Assembly (NCBI GenBank): GCA_045577455.1
Contig: JAZNIJ010000190.1
Coordinates: forward strand, 1-64,000
DNA: 64,000 nucleotides
From: SIG653 sp045577455
Lineage (GTDB): Bacteria > Bacillota > Clostridia > Oscillospirales > CAG-382
Direction of reading: 5' to 3'
Within the stretch, counting starts at the first letter, position 1. Each line of letters begins with the position of its first letter. Positions 34,701 through 44,400 of this stretch are shown in pieces. The notes beneath the pieces were generated by a model that did not search any database, had not been told where the DNA came from, and saw only the letters and a list, made by a program, of their open reading frames with translations. A program made the position numbers and the translations under genes.

Positions 34701-35933
34701 ATGAGTAGCTTTATAAATTTTGAAAACGGAAACAATGTTTTCGGTGCTGAAATTGACTTTTCAAACAAGGTTAGCGGACTTAAGCCGTCTGCTATCCGTG
34801 AAATATTCAAATCACTGTCAGACCCTGAAATGATATCATTTGCCGCGGGTAATCCGTCTCCGCTTTCTTTCCCTGTTGAACAGATGAAGGTTATTGCAAA
34901 CGATATTTTTACAAATCGTCCTGTAGAGGCGTTGCAATACAGCATAACCGAAGGTTATCCAAAGCTGAGGGAACAGGTTGCAGACCGACTTGCAAAGAAA
35001 TTCAATATAAATATGGAAGGTCAGACAACTATAATAACAACAGGCGGACAGCAGGGTATTGACCTTACAGCAAAGGCACTTTGCAACGAGGGTGACATAA
35101 TTATAACAGAAAACCCATCCTTTATAGGTGCTTTGAATGCGTTCAGGGCATACAATGTTGATATCCGAGGCGTTGACCTTGAAGAAGACGGAATGAATCT
35201 TGAACAGCTTGAAACAATTCTTAAAGAAAACAAGAATGTCAAGATGATTTATACAATACCAACATTCCATAATCCGGGTGGAATAACCGCTTCTGTTGAA
35301 AAAAGAAAAGCAGTTATTGCTCTTGCAGAAAAATATGGTGTTATTATTCTTGAAGATAACCCATACGGTGAACTTCGCTTTTCGGGCGAAGATGTTCCAA
35401 CAATGAAATCCATGGATAAAAACGGAATAGTTGTTTATTGCAGTTCTTTCTCAAAGGTGCTTTCCGCAGGTATGCGTATAGGTTTCCTTTGCGGAAGAAG
35501 TGATATAATTCAGAAGGTAGTTGTTGCAAAGCAGGTTAATGACGTTCACACAAATATTTTCTTCCAGCTTTTAGCTTCTGATTTTATAGAAAAATACTCC
35601 CTCGATGACCATATCAAGAAAATAAGACAGCTTTACAAAGAAAAGTGCGGACTTATGCTTTCCGAAATGGACAAGCATTTCCCAAAACATATTAAATATA
35701 CCCGTCCTGACGGTGGTCTTTTCATCTGGGTAACGATGCCCGATAAATATGATGCGGATGCATTTGCAAAAGAGGGTGTTAAAGAGAAAGTTGCCGTTGT
35801 TTCAGGCACAGCATTCACACCAAAACAGGGCGACCCAAGCTCCTCCTTCCGTATGAATTATTCAACTCCTTCCGATGAACAGATTATTCTCGGTGTTGAA
35901 AGATTGGGAAAACTCTTGGAAAGATATGTTTAA
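34701..35933 (+). CDS. PLP-dependent class I/II aminotransferase (2-aminoadipate/MocR-like)
   Basis: 410 residues. The fold-type I landmarks are LQYSITEGYPKLREQVADRL, TTGGQQGIDLTAKAL, IPTFHNPGGI, ILEDNPYGELRF and the PLP lysine in SSFSKVLSAGMRIGF, with SFRMNYSTPS near the end. It resembles the LysN/ArAT group that handles 2-aminoadipate, aromatic or branched-chain amino acids; the substrate cannot be chosen from sequence. trpS follows 36 bp downstream, which might favour aromatic amino acid metabolism. Confidence 0.88.
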   Translation: MSSFINFENGNNVFGAEIDFSNKVSGLKPSAIREIFKSLSDPEMISFAAGNPSPLSFPVEQMKVIANDIFTNRPVEALQYSITEGYPKLREQVADRLAKKFNINMEGQTTIITTGGQQGIDLTAKALCNEGDIIITENPSFIGALNAFRAYNVDIRGVDLEEDGMNLEQLETILKENKNVKMIYTIPTFHNPGGITASVEKRKAVIALAEKYGVIILEDNPYGELRFSGEDVPTMKSMDKNGIVVYCSSFSKVLSAGMRIGFLCGRSDIIQKVVVAKQVNDVHTNIFFQLLASDFIEKYSLDDHIKKIRQLYKEKCGLMLSEMDKHFPKHIKYTRPDGGLFIWVTMPDKYDADAFAKEGVKEKVAVVSGTAFTPKQGDPSSSFRMNYSTPSDEQIILGVERLGKLLERYV

Positions 35934-35969
35934 TATAAGTCCTATTAACTGAAAGGTGAATTGTATTTT

Positions 35970-36971
35970 ATGGATAAAACAAACGAAAAGAAAAAGGTCA
36001 TATTTTCAGGTATACAGCCGTCGGGAAACCTTACTATAGGTAACTATATCGGTGCTGTTAAAAACTGGATGGAGCTTCAGGAAGAGTATTATTGCTATTT
36101 CTGTGTTGTTGACCTTCACGCTATAACTGTAAGGCAAGTGCCTGCCGACCTTCGCAAGCGTACCCGTGAGGTTATGGCGATATATCTTGCCGCAGGTATC
36201 TCGCCCGAAAAGAATGTTATGTTTGTGCAGAGCCATGTGCCTGCTCATGCAGAGCTTGCTTGGGTGCTTAACTGCTATACTATGTTTGGTGAGCTGTCGA
36301 GAATGACACAGTTCAAGGACAAGAGCCGACTTCACAGCGACAACATTAACGCAGGGTTGTTTACTTATCCTGTGCTTATGGCTGCTGATATTCTCCTTTA
36401 TCAAACTGACCTTGTTCCAACAGGGCAAGACCAAAAACAGCATATTGAGCTTGCAAGAGATATTGCAAACCGTTTCAATGCTGTTTACAGCCCAACCTTC
36501 GTTGAGCCACAGCCGTATATTCCAAAGGCAACGGCAAAGATTATGTCACTTGCTGACCCAACAAGAAAAATGAGCAAGTCCGACCCTAACGGCAGTGTTG
36601 GGATTCTCGATACAAGGGATGAAATTATAAGGAAAATTAAACGAGCTGTTACCGACTCCGACACAGTTGTGTGCTACGGCGAAGGTAAGGACGGTATCAA
36701 CAACTTGCTTAATATCTACACAGCGTTCAGCGGAAAAACTCCCGAGGAAGCAGTGAAGGAGTTTGAAGGCGTTGGTTATGGTGTGTTTAAGGAAGCTGTT
36801 GCTGAAACAGTTGCAGATTCACTCAAAGACCTCCAAGCAAGGTTTAAAATGTATATGGATGATAAGGATTTCCTCGATTCTCTTATGAAAAAGAATGCGG
36901 AAATCGCTTACTCTGCCGCAAGGAAAACCTTAAGCAAGGTTTACAGAAAAGTTGGGTTCTATCAGCCATAA
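35970..36971 (+). CDS. trpS: Tryptophanyl-tRNA synthetase
   Basis: 333 residues from the ATG at 35970 with AAAGGTGA about 10 bases upstream. SGIQPSGNLTIGNYIGA carries the HIGH-equivalent TIGN and RKMSKSDPN the KMSKS loop; FVQSHVPAHAELAW and GQDQKQHIELARDIA are typical. It charges tRNA-Trp. Full length and intact. No T-box precedes it, so it is expressed with the aminotransferase or from an unseen promoter. Confidence 0.96.
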   Translation: MDKTNEKKKVIFSGIQPSGNLTIGNYIGAVKNWMELQEEYYCYFCVVDLHAITVRQVPADLRKRTREVMAIYLAAGISPEKNVMFVQSHVPAHAELAWVLNCYTMFGELSRMTQFKDKSRLHSDNINAGLFTYPVLMAADILLYQTDLVPTGQDQKQHIELARDIANRFNAVYSPTFVEPQPYIPKATAKIMSLADPTRKMSKSDPNGSVGILDTRDEIIRKIKRAVTDSDTVVCYGEGKDGINNLLNIYTAFSGKTPEEAVKEFEGVGYGVFKEAVAETVADSLKDLQARFKMYMDDKDFLDSLMKKNAEIAYSAARKTLSKVYRKVGFYQP

Positions 36972-36979
36972 TTGTTGGG

Positions 36980-37325
36980 TGCTTTTGTTGGGTGCTTTTG
37001 AAAAAGCACCCAACCCCAAAAACTTTAATGCGCTACGCGATGTTTAGTGCAAATTTGTTGAAGGGTGGAATGTTTCGGGGTGTTCTTGTAACAGTTGAAG
37101 GTATTTTTGAAAAAGTCCCCAAGCCCAAAAACTTTTGGGTGCTTTTGAAAAAGCACCCAAGCCCGAAAACTTTAATGCGCTACGCGGTGTTTAGTGCAGA
37201 TTTGTTGAAGGGTGGAATGTTTTGGGGTGTTCTTGTAACAGTTGAAGGTATTTTTGAAAAAGTCCCCAAGCCCAAAAACTTTAATGCGCTACGCGGTGTT
37301 TAGTGTTAGTTTGTTGAAGGGTTGA
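36980..37325. repeat. 147-bp tandem repeat (2.6 copies) after trpS
   Basis: Units offset by exactly 147 bp contain a hairpin GGGTGCTTTT-GAAAAAGCACCC, the phrase CTTTAATGCGCTACGCG, and GTTGAAGGTATTTTTGAAAAAG-TCCCCAAGCCC. The third copy lacks 38 bp holding the hairpin. The first hairpin lies where a trpS terminator would be expected. A frame across it yields a repetitive peptide judged not to be a gene. Confidence 0.85.
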
Positions 37326-37354
37326 CATATTGTAGAAAAAGAATGAAAATAAAA

Positions 37355-37445
37355 ACGGTGTTTCACTTAATGGTGGAAGCACCGTTTTTACGCATAGCGA
37401 ATAAAAGTTTTTTGGGGAAGACGTTTTTTCAAAAATGTCTGCGAA
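37355..37445. repeat. Hairpin repeat unit with ACGCATAGCG tag, copy 1
   Basis: A stem AAAACGGTG / CACCGTTTT encloses TTTCACTTAATGGTGGAAG. It is followed by ACGCATAGCGAATAAAAG-TTTTTTGGGG and a second hairpin AGACGTTTTTT-AAAAATGTCT. Related units recur at 38928, 39208 and 39338. The unit lies just beyond the stop of the DUF4143 gene and may work as its terminator. Confidence 0.8.
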
Positions 37446-37457
37446 AAAAAAGTACAC

Positions 37458-38687
37458 TCAAATTACCCAAATTGGTACAATAAGATTATCTCTATCGAAT
37501 GCGCTTAGCTTATCTGACATACAAAGTACGGCACCTGTTCCGAGCTGCAGCGGTGATTTGTCAATTACGCTGAATGTGCGAATAATGCGTTTGTCGGGAG
37601 TAGCGGTTTTCTTGATTTCCAAAGGACAGATTTTTCCGTCGCCTTCTATGATGATATCAATTTCTTTAGAGTCCTGGTCGCGGTAAAAATAGAGATACGG
37701 TTCTATTCCTGCGTTTTGATACCCCTTCATTATTTCAGAAACAGCAAAGTTTTCAAGGAGTGCGCCACTCATTGCTCCGCTTTCTGCAACCTCAGGAGAT
37801 GACCATTTTGTAAGGTAGCACACAAGCCCTGTGTCATAAAAATATACTTTCGGAGTTTTAATTGTGCGTTTCAATGCATTGTTTGAGTAGGGGTGCAAAA
37901 GGAATATAATTCCCAAAGTTTCCAATATATTTATCCAGGATTTTGCTGTTTGAGCATCAATTTCTGCATCCTCTGCAATAGCGTGAAAATTTAAAAGCTG
38001 TGATGTTCTTGCGGCAACGGCGATAATGAAACGGTTAAATTTTAGTGCATTAACTGTGCCGGAAATATCACGAACATCTCTCTCTACATAGGTGGCAAGA
38101 TATGAAGAATAATACATATTTCGGTCTGAGTATAAACCCGAAACAATCCCGGGCATAGACCCTTTCCAAATCCGTTCAAATAAAGCGGGTGTGTCTAATG
38201 GTGGGAGCTTTTTGCACTGATCAACCAACACATTTGTATCCGTTTTAAAGGGAACGCAATCTGCCCCAACAATCTCTCGCTGAGACATAGGCGACATATG
38301 AAGAAGCGCAACGCGTCCCGCAAGAGATTCCTGAACACCATGCATAAGTCGGAATATATGGGAGCCGGTTAGCCAGAAATCACCCGGTGTATGGTGCTCG
38401 TCTATATGAATTTTAATGTATGTGAACAGCTCGGGGGCGTATTGAACTTCATCAATCAGAATGGGTGGCTTGTGTATCTGCAAAAAGAGAGCAGGGTCTT
38501 TTTTTGCTAAATCACGGTTGGAGAGATCATCAAGAGAAACATATTCTCGCCCTTTGTTTTCTTTTTCTGAAAGCGCACGCAACATTGTTGTTTTTCCTGC
38601 CTGACGAGGTCCTGTAAGCAGAATTGCGGAGTAGGATTTTGACAATTCAAGAATACGGTTTTCCATATGGCGAACAATATAATTCAT
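37458..38687 (-). CDS. Second AAA_14/DUF4143 ATPase
   Basis: 409 residues from the ATG at 38687, which has GGAGG six bases upstream; the frame extends eight codons further without support. Walker A is LTGPRQAGKTTML, Walker B is PPILIDEVQYAPE, and FWLTGSH is the sensor. The DUF4143 part contains FYDTGLVCYL and KEIDIIIEGDGKICPLEIKKT, giving the D..ExK pattern of restriction-like nucleases. It belongs to the same family as the protein at 31376-32665 but to a different subgroup. Role unestablished; it is enclosed by hairpin repeats on both sides. Confidence 0.87.
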   Translation of the reverse strand: MNYIVRHMENRILELSKSYSAILLTGPRQAGKTTMLRALSEKENKGREYVSLDDLSNRDLAKKDPALFLQIHKPPILIDEVQYAPELFTYIKIHIDEHHTPGDFWLTGSHIFRLMHGVQESLAGRVALLHMSPMSQREIVGADCVPFKTDTNVLVDQCKKLPPLDTPALFERIWKGSMPGIVSGLYSDRNMYYSSYLATYVERDVRDISGTVNALKFNRFIIAVAARTSQLLNFHAIAEDAEIDAQTAKSWINILETLGIIFLLHPYSNNALKRTIKTPKVYFYDTGLVCYLTKWSSPEVAESGAMSGALLENFAVSEIMKGYQNAGIEPYLYFYRDQDSKEIDIIIEGDGKICPLEIKKTATPDKRIIRTFSVIDKSPLQLGTGAVLCMSDKLSAFDRDNLIVPIWVI

Positions 38688-38821
38688 AAGTACCTCCAAA
38701 ATTTTCGGCAAGTTTTATTACATTTATTATTATATCCAAAATTTTCTCGTTTGTCAATATTTTTTCGGTAAATATTTGAATCAACCCAATATTAAACGAA
38801 GTTTTTATAATTTTACCCCAG

Positions 38822-38900
38822 GATTAACCGTAAAATTAACGCTTATATTCAAAGATTAACCGAAAAATTTACTCTTGCATTCAAAGATTGCGCAAAAATA
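38822..38900. repeat. ~32-bp imperfect tandem repeat
   Basis: GATTAACCG-AAAATT followed by TTCAAA occurs twice in full and a third time as GATTGCGCAAAAAT. It lies in the AT-rich region upstream of the minus-strand DUF4143 gene. Confidence 0.5.
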
Positions 38901-38927
38901 TTTTGAATATGAGATTATCAAATCAAA

Positions 38928-39486
38928 AAACGGTGTTTCACCTAATGGTAGAAGCACCGTTTTTTACGCATAGCGTATTAAAAGTTTTTGGGGTGTGGGG
39001 TGTGGATAATCCGTCTCGGATTATCCAACTAAGTTTGCCCTTCGGGCAAGTGAAGTTTACTTCGTAAGTGAAGTTATCCTGCGGATAGTGAAGTTTTGCC
39101 TTCGGCAAAGTGGGAAAACTTAACTTCACTTGAGCATTGCTCAAACTACACTGCGAAGCAACTTCACTTTCACGACAGTGAAAACTTCACATCGTCAAAA
39201 AAGGAAAGCAAAAAATATAATCGATGCTTCACCTGACGGTAGAAGCACCGATTATACGCATAGCGAATAAAAGTTTTTGGGGTATGGGGTGTTTTTTCAA
39301 AAACACCCCATAAAACCTTCGTAAAAAGGTGAAAAGAAAAATCGATGCTTCCTTTGGCGGTAGAAGCATCGATTATACGCATAGCGGACTAAAGTTTTTG
39401 GGTGCGGACATTTTTTCAAAAATGTCTGCGAAAAAAGGGTATGGGGGGTTTTTTCAAAAACACCCCATAAAACCTTCGTTAAAGTT
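38928..39486. repeat. Cluster of three ACGCATAGCG hairpin units
   Basis: Units at about 38928-38995, 39208-39312 and 39338-39480 each begin with a 9-12-bp stem enclosing a GGTAGAAGC segment, then ACGCATAGCG and AAAGTTTTTGGGG. Two close with GGGGTGTTTTTT-AAAAACACCCC hairpins. The stem sequence differs among units (ACGGTG/CACCGT, ATCGATGC/GCATCGAT) while pairing is kept, apart from one mismatch in the 39208 unit. This 800-bp stretch between two minus-strand genes holds no convincing gene. Confidence 0.8.
39003..39192. repeat. Mosaic of mini-hairpins separated by AGTGAAGTT
   Basis: Small palindromes follow one another: GGATAATCC-GGATTATCC, GCCCTTCGGGC, TACTTCGTA, ATCCTGCGGAT, TTGCCTTCGGCAA, TTGAGCATTGCTCAA and TTCACGACAGTGAA. 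Most are joined by AGTGAAGTT or its inverse AACTTCACT. The block is inserted between the first and second ACGCATAGCG units. Confidence 0.85.
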
Positions 39487-39490
39487 GAAA

Positions 39491-40213
39491 TTACTTAATA
39501 AGAGAAGCGGCTTCTTCGTCGATGTAGAACTCAACATCGGGGTGAAGCTGAAGCACAGAAGCGGGAACATCGGGAGTAACGTCACCGAAAATAGTCTTTT
39601 TAACGATTTCTGCTTTTGCCTTACCAAGTGCTATAATAATAATGCTCTTTGCATTCATAACGGTTTTGATACCCATAGTAACTGCGTGAGTTGGAACATC
39701 GTCGATAGAAGCGAAGAAACGCTTGTTTGCTTCTCTTGTAGACTCTGTAAGCTCAACCATATGAGTTATTGAACCGAAAGGAGTACCGGGTTCGTTGAAT
39801 CCGATATGACCGTTGTTGCCGATACCTAAAAGCTGAATATCGATGCCGCCTGCGGCTTTGATTGCTTCGTCATATTTTGCTGCTGTTTCAGCAGAAGTGT
39901 CAAGCCCTGAAGGAACATTTGTGCGAGTAATGTCAATATCAACCTTTTCAAAAAGGTTGGTGTTCATAAAATAACGGTATGACTGGTCGTGGGTTCCGTC
40001 AAGTCCTGCGTATTCGTGTAAATTAAATGTTGTAACATCTTTAAAAGAAATCTTGCCTGCCTTGTTAAGCTCTGCAAGCTCTGCATAAAGGTCTAACGGT
40101 GTTGAGCCGGTTGCATAACCCAAAACAGCGTCTGGCTTCTTTGAAAGCAACTCAACATATCTTAAAGCGGCCTTTTTTGCAATGTTTTCTCTTGAATCGA
40201 TAATTATTTTCAT
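39491..40213 (-). CDS. nagB: Glucosamine-6-phosphate deaminase
   Basis: 240 residues from the ATG at 40213, preceded by GGAGG; the frame runs upstream over the promoter. LGYATGSTPLDLY, TTFNLHEYAGLDGTHDQSYRYFM, LLGIGNNGHIGFNEPGTPF and the C-terminal LQLHPDVEFYIDEEAA match NagB throughout. It converts glucosamine-6-phosphate to fructose-6-phosphate and ammonia, entering glycolysis during amino-sugar use. No nagA or transporter adjoins it. The gene is single, with its own promoter. Confidence 0.95.
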   Translation of the reverse strand: MKIIIDSRENIAKKAALRYVELLSKKPDAVLGYATGSTPLDLYAELAELNKAGKISFKDVTTFNLHEYAGLDGTHDQSYRYFMNTNLFEKVDIDITRTNVPSGLDTSAETAAKYDEAIKAAGGIDIQLLGIGNNGHIGFNEPGTPFGSITHMVELTESTREANKRFFASIDDVPTHAVTMGIKTVMNAKSIIIIALGKAKAEIVKKTIFGDVTPDVPASVLQLHPDVEFYIDEEAASLIK

Positions 40214-40263
40214 TACGCCCTCCAAATTTTGCCGTATAACAACAGCGTTTTGTTTACTGAAAT

Positions 40264-40292
40264 ATGATACCACCAAATAGGGTTTTTGTCAA
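40264..40292 (-). promoter_or_regulatory. Promoter of nagB
   Basis: On the minus strand TTGACA (40292-40287) and TATCAT (40269-40264) are 17 bp apart, giving a leader of about 45 nt. Confidence 0.75.
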
Positions 40293-40430
40293 TGAATATT
40301 CTGTTATATCTTTTGAAGATTTTTATATCCAACACCAAAATGTGTGATAACAGACGCATTATCTGAGATAAAATACCTATGTAACAGGTTGGGCATATTG
40401 AATTTTACATATAACACAAAAGGAGAAAAA

Positions 40431-40736
40431 ATGTACATAAACGGAGAAACAATAGCAATAGCAGTCAGCATAATTTCATTGATAACAGCACTTGTAACAG
40501 TGTCATGGAAGCTGTTCAAGTGGATAAACCACCAAAAAGAGCAGGACGAAAAAATAAAACAGCTTGAAGAAAGGCATAAAGCCGACCAAAGCGGTCTGCA
40601 AGAGGAACAAACCCTTATTATCTACGGTCTCCTTGCTTGCCTTAAAGGGTTGAAGGAGCAGGGCTGTAACGGCCCCGTCTCGGAAGCCGTTGAGAAAATA
40701 GAAAAACACCTGAATAAACAAGCACACAGGAGTTAG
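40431..40736 (+). CDS. Small phage-type membrane protein (holin/lysis-cassette-like)
   Basis: 101 residues from the ATG at 40431, which has AAAGGAG six bases before it. One hydrophobic helix (about 5-30) is followed by a charged coiled coil (NHQKEQDEKIKQLEERHKAD) and LIIYGLLACLKGLKEQGCNGPVSEAVEKIEKHLNKQAH. Very similar small proteins occur in the lysis region of gut Firmicutes prophages, where they are often mislabelled as transporters. No other phage gene is near, so it is an orphan remnant or a domesticated gene. Confidence 0.6.
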   Translation: MYINGETIAIAVSIISLITALVTVSWKLFKWINHQKEQDEKIKQLEERHKADQSGLQEEQTLIIYGLLACLKGLKEQGCNGPVSEAVEKIEKHLNKQAHRS

Positions 40737-40794
40737 AGACCATTTTTATTGAAATATTATGCCAACCCAAACGATAGTGGTTTTGCTACCAACC

Positions 40795-40985
40795 AAAGGG
40801 GCTGTTGCATTAAGCAAGAGCCAAAAGTAAAAAAGTGGATACTCTTTGCTGCAAGGCACCCCGTATCCACTCGATTATGATATAATGGAATTAACAAAAA
40901 ACCACACATAAAGCGAGGTAATTATACAACAATGAGAGTAAGAAGTCAAGTAGTTTTACCATTAGATTTAGAACTGTTGTGGTGA
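40795..40985 (+). mobile_element. Truncated left end of an insertion sequence (IS1182-like)
   Basis: AAAGGGGCTGTTGCA (40795-40809) matches the terminal repeat of the MITE at 46952-47051. It is followed by a GTGGATAC/GTATCCAC hairpin (about 40840-40878), a TATAAT-like promoter, and an ORF starting at 40932 (MRVRSQVVLPLDLELLW) that stops after 17 codons. The start resembles the N-terminus of some IS1182-type transposases, from memory. The rest of the element is missing. Related fragments lie at 34496-34549 and 6785-6850. Confidence 0.6.
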
Positions 40986-41016
40986 TACAAGACCCAAATT
41001 TTATTTACACTTGGTA

Positions 41017-41045
41017 TTGACATTTATATATTTTTTATGTATAAT
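41017..41045 (+). promoter_or_regulatory. Promoter of the small lipoprotein gene
   Basis: TTGACA (41017-41022), 17 bp, TATAAT (41040-41045). Confidence 0.8.
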
Positions 41046-41080
41046 TTTAATAGGTATTTAAGTGAAGAATGGAGTGCTGT

Positions 41081-41323
41081 ATGAGTAAAGTGCAATATCT
41101 TTTATATACAATATTTATGATGCTTTCGCTCCTTGTGAATTCTTGCACGAGAAAGGATTATGAAAATCATGAAAGCAAGGAAGAAAATACAGAAAATTCA
41201 GATATTTCTTTCGAAAGCGCTGAAATAGATGATAATACTTCCGATGATGAGATATATGTTTCCGATGCTTCTATGGAAGATTACAGCAGCGATGTATCTC
41301 TTCCATTTGTTCCGTTTGACTAA
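41081..41323 (+). CDS. Small acidic lipoprotein
   Basis: 80 residues from the ATG at 41081, which has GGAG six bases upstream; the ATG at 41069 overlaps that site. The signal ends in a lipobox LVNSC with C22. The mature part is almost entirely acidic and serine-rich (ESKEENTENSD, EIDDNTSDDE) and ends LPFVPFD. No domain recognised. It lies 77 bp before the giant surface-protein gene and may be cotranscribed with it. Confidence 0.7.
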   Translation: MSKVQYLLYTIFMMLSLLVNSCTRKDYENHESKEENTENSDISFESAEIDDNTSDDEIYVSDASMEDYSSDVSLPFVPFD

Positions 41324-41400
41324 AAAAACTTATTGTTATAAACATTTTAAAAATTATAATACCCCAAAATATAAAACAAGAATAAAAAGGAGATGTCTTT

Positions 41401-44400
41401 ATGAAAAAAGCAAAGAAACTGTTTTTGTTTATGTTTCTGATGTTTGCGGTGCTTTTTTCCGTTGTGGGCATTGTGTCGCAAAAAGCCGACATGGTGTTAG
41501 CCGCAGAAACAGCTACGGTTCAGATACTTGGAAATGAAATTTCCGACGGTTATTATACCATCAGTTCTAACAACTTTACAGCGGTTGAGGAGGGTGATGA
41601 CTGGCAAATTCATTTTGATGCGGATTCCTCTGAGTTGGTTTTGCGAAATCTTAATCTGGAAACAGACAGAGAAGTGAATTTCATAGGATTATTTTCCAAT
41701 AACAGCTTCAGAATTGTGCTGGAAAATTCCAACTTTGGTTCCAATCTAAACAGTATTTGTTGCAGTGACGGAGAAACAACTATTGAGCTGATTGGAACAA
41801 ACAAAATCACACGGGGTAAGCGTGGTATTTATGTTGTTAATGGAGGAACTCTCAAACTTGAAGGTGACGGAAGCTTAGAAATATCATGTGATGAGGGAAT
41901 AATGTTGGCATCCGCAAATACCGCTATTACCGTTTCGGCGGATATTTCTATCTATTCAAAAAACAGGGCTGTTATACTTGCTAACGGTATCAGAATAAGA
42001 GGTGACGGTCGTCTTGAGCTTTGCTCTGAAAATTCGAGCGAAGCAGTTTATGTTGGCGGTGATTTAAATATACGCGATGCAAATCTGGAGATTATTAACA
42101 TTAATCCCAATTCTGATTTGGCATATGTGCTTTATAGCGAAAGAACTGTTTCTATCACTGACAGTAAATTGAATATTTATTGTTCCGGCTCAACGCCGAA
42201 AACATTCTTCGGACTATATAGTAAGGGAAACCTTACCGTAAAAAACGGAGAGGTTTTCGTTGAAAATGGCTTTGAAGGATCACAAGGAGTTTATTGCGGT
42301 GGTACGGCAACCGTAGACGGCGGTTTTATTGATTATTTATCTTATGCAGAAAAATTTGACGTTGTGTCGGGGAATATTATTTATGGTGGAACGAATTATT
42401 CTGTGGGAGAGCTTGCGAGAATAAATTCTCAGGATTATGTTTTGGTTCCCGAAAACAAAACTTTGATTATTCCTGAGGAAAATACGGTTGCTATTGACAA
42501 CGCTCTTAAGCTTAGCTCGGGCGCTTCCATTATTAACAACGGAAAAATTATAAACAACGGTACTTTCATTCTTGGCTCCGGGGCATATATTGAAAATAAT
42601 GGTGAAATCGTTGACAACGGAGTTATTACAGTTGAGGGCGTTAAACATATCCACAGTTTAACAAAAAAGTGTTATTATAATGATGTAAAAGGCGAACACT
42701 GTTTGGAAAACGTATGTGCGGACTGCCCCATAGGATATATTGAAAGAAGCACAGAGCCGCATGAATATAAATATACTTCCGAAGATAATGTGATTACAGA
42801 GTATTGTTCTGCTTGCGGATACATTAATACATGTACATTTGAAATTGAAAACAATTATGTTTATGACGGTAAAACGAAAACCATTGTTGTTTCGGGAGCT
42901 TTTGAAGGCAATGTTACTATTGATGTTGAGTATTATCGCAATATGGACGGATCCTATGAAAAAATTTCCGAAGCAGATGTCGTCAAGACCGGTGACTATT
43001 TTGTAAAAGCAGTTGTTAGAGAAAAAGACACATATTACCAAAGCAACTTTACAATTTCTCCTAAAACGCTTACAGTTACGGGAGCTTATGCTGACAGCAA
43101 GGATTATGACGGAAACACTTCTGTATATCTTAATGAAATTTATTTAAGCGGTGCAGTGAGTGGTGATGATGTTATTCTCAGTGCTGAAAAAGCAAATGTA
43201 TCCTCTGCTGATGCGGGATATTACAACAAGGTTGTTTTGTCGGGAATTACTGTTTCGGGTGAAGACGGAGCTAACTATATTATTAACTCTTCTGTCGAAG
43301 CTCCTGTGTGTGATTCTTGGGGCGATGAAGCAGATTTAAGAATTTATCCCTTATCTATTTACATTAACGCCGAAGACCAGACGGTTGTTTTAAACGATAC
43401 GCTTGACCAGACAAAATGGTTTATTGATGATTATTACCGTGAAGCTTTGCTTGAAGGTCATAGTATTGCTTATGTAATGCTTGTAGGCGACACTTCGAAA
43501 TCCACGAGCTTTGGAACTGTTGTTCCTGAAAATGCTGTTATTGTTGATGAAAACGGAAAAGATGTTACAAATAATTACAGCATATTTTATAACAGCGCCA
43601 AATTGGTTGTTGTTTGTCCCGACCACGACGAATTCAAAAATGGCTTCTGTGTTGTTTGCAACGGATATGAACAACCGAAGGTTGATACAGGCGATGACCC
43701 TGAATGGACATACGATGACGTGTATATTGTCTCCAACTCGGGTCAGCTTTATTGGATTGCAGAGTATGTTAATAATGTAAACAACGAAATTAACGTAAGA
43801 TTAGCTTGTGATATTGTTGTTAATAACGATCTCGACGAAAATCCACGTCCTTGGATTCCTATAATGAACTTTTACGGAGTATTCGACGGAAACTTCAAGA
43901 CCGTATCTGGATTATATGTTTCTTCCGAAAAGGATCAGGTCGGTATGTTCGGTGGCGGCGGATATAGCTATGGAACAATAAAAAATCTCAATCTTTCTGA
44001 TAGCTATTTCAAAGGTACAAACTATGTCGGCGGAATTGGGGGATACCACGCAGGAACTATTTCAAATTGTTCTGTTGACGGAAATGTTGTTGTTATTGGC
44101 AATAATTACGTTGGAGCTTTGACGGGATACTTGGCGGGAACAGCAGAAAATTGCTACGCATATGCTCCTGTATTGATTGGATCTTATAACAGCAGCTACG
44201 CTACCGTTACAAACTGCTATTACCTTTCTGAAACCGAAACTGAAGACGGAGGAAAAACTGCAGGGCAGTTTGCAAACGGTGAAGTTGCTTATCTTTTGCA
44301 ATCAGGTGTTGTGGGTGAAGATATATATGACGATGATTGGAACTATATTGAAACAATAGTCCATGAAATCTGGGGACAAGAAATTGGTGTAGATGCGCTT

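Noticed and set aside
36992..37303. 103-codon reading frame after trpS
   Set aside because: It is a translation of the 147-bp tandem repeat, including its hairpins, with no ribosome binding site.
38938..39382. Minus-strand reading frames of 68-70 codons
   Set aside because: They translate hairpin repeats and the AGTGAAGTT mosaic; residue repeats simply reflect DNA repeats.
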